Assembly (NCBI GenBank): GCA_029934875.1
Contig: JAOZLK010000221.1
Coordinates: 1-7,237, forward strand
From: Bacteroidales bacterium
GTDB lineage: Bacteria; Bacteroidota; Bacteroidia; Bacteroidales; GCA-2748055
Direction of reading: 5' to 3'
Length of the DNA stretch: 7,237 nt
Shown here piece after piece: positions 6,134 through 7,237 of the stretch. The notes beneath the pieces were generated by a model that saw only the letters and a list, made by a program, of their open reading frames with translations, had not been told where the DNA came from and did no database searches. Position numbers and translations under genes: made by a program. Each line of letters begins with the position of its first letter. Position 1 is the first letter of the stretch.

Positions 6134-7237
6134 TTACCAAATTCTTTTAATTTCATGAAACTCCATTGATTCCAGCTTTACATCTCCATCCGTAAAAACG
6201 CCTATATCATCCCTGTAGGGCGTAAAAGCAAATTGCTCTGAATAGGAATAGATCCCATTGTTCACAAAGACCTCCAGTTGTCCCCAGTCAACCAGGATAT
6301 GAATGGTGAGATGCCCGTCTTTATCAGGAGCACAAGGCTCCCCAAGCAGTGTTTTCTGATCGATATCATAGCGGATGCTTTTATTGGCGATCTGGAATTC
6401 GATTTGAGAAGCCGAGGTAGAGCCCAGGTCAAATTCAGCTCTCAGGTCAAACTTCTTGGAACTAAGCCCGGATAAAATATTGCTGCCTTTGACAATGACC
6501 TGGCTATTCCATTTCTCAGTACTCTCGTAAAGTTCAGCTATCTCTTTTATGGGTAACCTGGTAAGCCGCTCTTGTCCATTATCGGTAACCAGCCCCAGCT
6601 CCACCGGGAAGGTGGCATTTCGCTCCCACACCTTTTCACCAATCCCTCCATTCCAATGATCCATCCAGGCGATCTGAATCACCCGTGGATCATTATTGGG
6701 AAGATTCCCCATTGGAAAAGTCTGTCCCGCATAAAAGTCAGGCCCAAGGGTCATAATCAGGGTGTCCTGCTTTGGGTCCTTTTTAAAGCTCACCCCATCG
6801 AAGCTTCCCACCAGGTAACTTCCATTGGCATCCTGCAAGACCCATTTCCGCTTATTCTCATCACCGTCAAGAGCTAACTCGAAAAAGTCGGGACACTCAA
6901 ATCCAAAATCAACATTACTTAAGGAGTCCCAGTGTATCAGATTCTCAGAGCCATATATGGTGGTCCCGTTCTCATAGAGCAATAAGATCCATTTTGAAGT
7001 GGCTTCATGCCAGACCACGCAGGGATCCCTGGGGTATGCATTCTCAGTTTGATTTGCAACCGGATTGTTTTCGTAGTCATGCCAGCTCAGCCCACCGTCG
7101 TTGCTCCATGCCAGGCAGGTTCCAGACGAGGTTCCTGTATAAATGGCCACCATGGCTTCCTTTTTCGATCCGGTGATCACTTTTGCAGTCTTTCCGGATA
7201 CCACTACTGCACTTCCCGAATAAACCTGATCGCCCGA
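6134..7237 (-). CDS. Glycoside hydrolase family 32 (beta-fructosidase type), N-terminus outside window
   Basis: GH32 enzyme that hydrolyses beta-fructosidic bonds in sucrose, inulin or levan, with retention of configuration. The frame is open to the window edge. The GTG at 7204 is an internal valine, because the codons before it read SGDQVYSGSAVVV, the conserved GH32 strand just after the nucleophile region. The WMNDPNG nucleophile motif and any signal peptide are therefore beyond base 7237. Visible motifs are YPRDP (RDP Asp at codon 7027-7025, transition-state stabiliser), FECPDFFEL (acid/base Glu at 6898-6896), and the C-terminal beta-sandwich strand HILVDWGQLEVFVNNG. All visible catalytic residues are present, and 368 codons including the stop are seen. 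The stop lies 2 bp before the URO-D-like start, so the two are probably co-transcribed. The specific fructan cannot be assigned. Confidence 0.93.
   Translation of the reverse strand, partial: SGDQVYSGSAVVVSGKTAKVITGSKKEAMVAIYTGTSSGTCLAWSNDGGLSWHDYENNPVANQTENAYPRDPCVVWHEATSKWILLLYENGTTIYGSENLIHWDSLSNVDFGFECPDFFELALDGDENKRKWVLQDANGSYLVGSFDGVSFKKDPKQDTLIMTLGPDFYAGQTFPMGNLPNNDPRVIQIAWMDHWNGGIGEKVWERNATFPVELGLVTDNGQERLTRLPIKEIAELYESTEKWNSQVIVKGSNILSGLSSKKFDLRAEFDLGSTSASQIEFQIANKSIRYDIDQKTLLGEPCAPDKDGHLTIHILVDWGQLEVFVNNGIYSYSEQFAFTPYRDDIGVFTDGDVKLESMEFHEIKRIW

Noticed and set aside
6138..6140. TTG at 6140 as the start of the URO-D-like gene
   Set aside because: The ATG three codons later gives the family-typical N-terminus and avoids overlapping the GH32 stop.
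7202..7204. GTG at 7204 as the GH32 start codon
   Set aside because: It is preceded in frame by conserved GH32 sequence (QVYSGSAVV), and the nucleophile motif would be missing, so the gene runs off the window.

Overview
The window is a carbohydrate-catabolism locus, most likely from a member of the Bacteroidota. The reasons are the mix of secreted glycoside hydrolases, a lipoprotein signal peptide ahead of a protein resembling a Bacteroidota-rich uncharacterised family, start codons without Shine-Dalgarno sequences (A/T-rich leaders instead), and glycosidase domain types common in that phylum. No SusC/SusD pair, sulfatase, regulator, RNA gene, transposase or CRISPR array is visible. The genus cannot be told from the sequence alone.

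Layout. Bases 1-1944 (+) hold a glycoside hydrolase family 31 (GH31) gene whose 5' end lies outside the window. It converges on a five-member set on the minus strand, described here in transcription order from the right edge: a family 32 (GH32) glycosidase whose N-terminus is cut off by the window (7237 to 6134); a uroporphyrinogen-decarboxylase-like/zinc methyltransferase-fold protein (6131 to 4878); a broken GH43 + CBM6-like glycosidase (4881 to 4243); a lipoprotein resembling DUF6786 (4217 or 4232 to 3033); and a secreted PIG-L/LmbE-type deacetylase (2980 to 2144). Gaps between these are 2 bp, a 4-bp ATGA overlap, 10-25 bp and 52 bp, so they look like one transcription unit. Bases 1945-2143 are non-coding between the converging genes.

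How the genes may work together. GH32 would remove beta-fructosyl units, GH31 alpha-linked sugars, and the lost GH43 probably arabinosyl or xylosyl units. PIG-L could remove N-acetyl groups. The URO-D-like protein would act in the cytoplasm, possibly on a methylated product. This is inference from families; no substrate is proven.

Two structural oddities deserve attention. First, the last 62 bp of the DUF6786-like gene, starting exactly at its stop codon, are repeated perfectly 999 bp away on the far side of the deacetylase gene. The deacetylase therefore sits between direct repeats, as if it had been inserted at the 3' end of its neighbour. Second, the GH43 gene survives as recognisable pieces in three reading frames with most of the intervening domain missing, while its start codon still overlaps the stop of the gene before it.
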